From the NCBI GenBank assembly GCA_946481465.1, contig CAMLOC010000308.1, positions 1 through 5,224 on the forward strand: 5,224 nt of DNA. The letters run 5' to 3'. The position numbers and the translations under genes are program-made. Numbering within the stretch: the first letter of the stretch is position 1; the number at the start of each line of letters is the position of its first letter. This stretch comes from an uncultured Shinella sp. GTDB taxonomy: Bacteria > Pseudomonadota > Alphaproteobacteria > Rhizobiales > Rhizobiaceae. Under the pieces are notes generated by a model. The model was not told where the DNA came from. It was given only the letters and a program-made list of their open reading frames with translations, and did no database searches. Shown here piece after piece: positions 4,860 through 5,224 of this stretch.

Positions 4860-5224
4860 AAGCATGTTGTGCTTGCGCTTCATGAATTCCTTGGCGGTCT
4901 CCACGGCCACGGCCGCGTCGCGGCAGTAGGCGTCGGCGCCCACGGCCTTGCCGAATTCCTCGTTCAGCGGCGCGCCGCCGACGAGAACGACGTAGTCGTC
5001 GCGCAGGCCCTTTTCCTTCATGGTGTCGATGACGACCTTCATGTAGGGCATGGTGGTGGTCAGGAGGGCCGACATACCGAGGATGTCCGGCTGCTCGCGC
5101 TCGATGGCTTCGAGATAGTTCTCGACCGGGTTGTTGATGCCGAGGTCGATGACGTCGAAGCCGGCGCCTTCCATCATCATGCCGACGAGGTTCTTGCCGA
5201 TGTCGTGGATGTCGCCCTTGACCG
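4851..5224 (-). CDS. Corrinoid (cobalamin-binding) protein of a methyltransferase system, MtbC/MttC-type, N-terminus outside window
   Basis: This is the methyl carrier of a three-component B12-dependent methyltransferase system. The visible 123 residues are the C-terminal Rossmann-like cobalamin-binding domain: VKGDIHDIGKNLV opens the fragment and supplies the D-x-H-x-x-G motif, with His6 of the fragment (codon 5207-5205) as the lower axial cobalt ligand. The SAL of GMSALLTTTM and the VGGAPL turn supply the other base-on B12 contacts, and AVETAKEFMKRKHN is the final helix. Family members are usually about 210-230 residues, so roughly 90-100, including the helical cap domain, lie beyond 5224. 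The Met run at fragment residues 15-17 is internal, not a start. The gene ends at a TGA inside a 15-bp tandem repeat. Its partner substrate methyltransferase is expected upstream, out of view. MetH is excluded because the protein ends right after this domain. Confidence 0.92.
   Translation of the reverse strand, partial: VKGDIHDIGKNLVGMMMEGAGFDVIDLGINNPVENYLEAIEREQPDILGMSALLTTTMPYMKVVIDTMKEKGLRDDYVVLVGGAPLNEEFGKAVGADAYCRDAAVAVETAKEFMKRKHNMLAG

Noticed and set aside
4595..4861. A minus-strand 88-codon frame starting inside the corrinoid gene end and stopping in an ATGA overlap with the DUF1638 start
   Set aside because: The overlap would suit translational coupling, but the frame is wholly antisense to the lipoprotein gene, its start region is just the 15-bp tandem repeat, and it has no convincing ribosome binding site or domain.

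Overview
The window looks like a chromosomal piece of an alphaproteobacterium of the Rhizobiales, most likely Rhizobiaceae. The basis is high GC with strongly G/C-biased third codon positions, two intergenic palindromic repeats of the kind found in rhizobia (RIME-like), an entericidin-type small lipoprotein, and gene products that read like rhizobial or rhodobacteral proteins. Species cannot be assigned from the sequence alone.

Almost everything is on the minus strand, so transcription runs from high to low coordinates. In that order: the C-terminal half of a corrinoid (B12-binding) protein (5224 to 4851); a small divergent plus-strand lipoprotein gene (4613-4771) set between it and the next gene; a DUF1638 protein (4598 to 3957); RIME-like repeat copy B (3834-3954); a formyltransferase-fold protein (3721 to 2939); a 100-residue 'virulence factor' family protein (2828 to 2526); a small cysteine-rich protein matching the C-terminal domain family of methylenetetrahydrofolate reductase, MetV-like (2533 to 1949); a MetF-type methylenetetrahydrofolate reductase (1945 to 851); RIME-like repeat copy A (712-826); and the N-terminal two-thirds or so of a methyltetrahydrofolate:corrinoid methyltransferase (625 to 1, running off the window). 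The virulence-factor, MetV-like and MetF genes are tightly packed (8-bp overlap, then a 3-bp gap) and are very probably co-translated. The other gaps are 110 to 235 bp and may carry internal promoters or RNA-processing sites. No gene-free stretch exceeds 300 bp.

Read together, this is the one-carbon half of a B12-dependent demethylation pathway. A substrate-specific methyltransferase, expected just outside the window (probably MttB superfamily, acting on a quaternary or tertiary amine such as glycine betaine), would load methyl onto the corrinoid protein. The methyltransferase at 1-625 would move it to tetrahydrofolate. The MetF/MetV pair would then oxidise methyl-THF to methylene-THF for assimilation or dissimilation. 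The DUF1638 and 'virulence factor' proteins are passengers of unknown biochemical role and are the most interesting unknowns. The formyltransferase-like protein may tap the same folate pool through 10-formyl-THF, or may simply be a neighbour.

Other points worth a look are a 14-bp gap between the divergent DUF1638 and lipoprotein genes, whose central palindrome serves as ribosome binding site on both strands; a 15-bp tandem repeat that triplicates the stop codon of the corrinoid gene in frame; and the two RIME-like elements, one beginning two bases beyond a stop codon.
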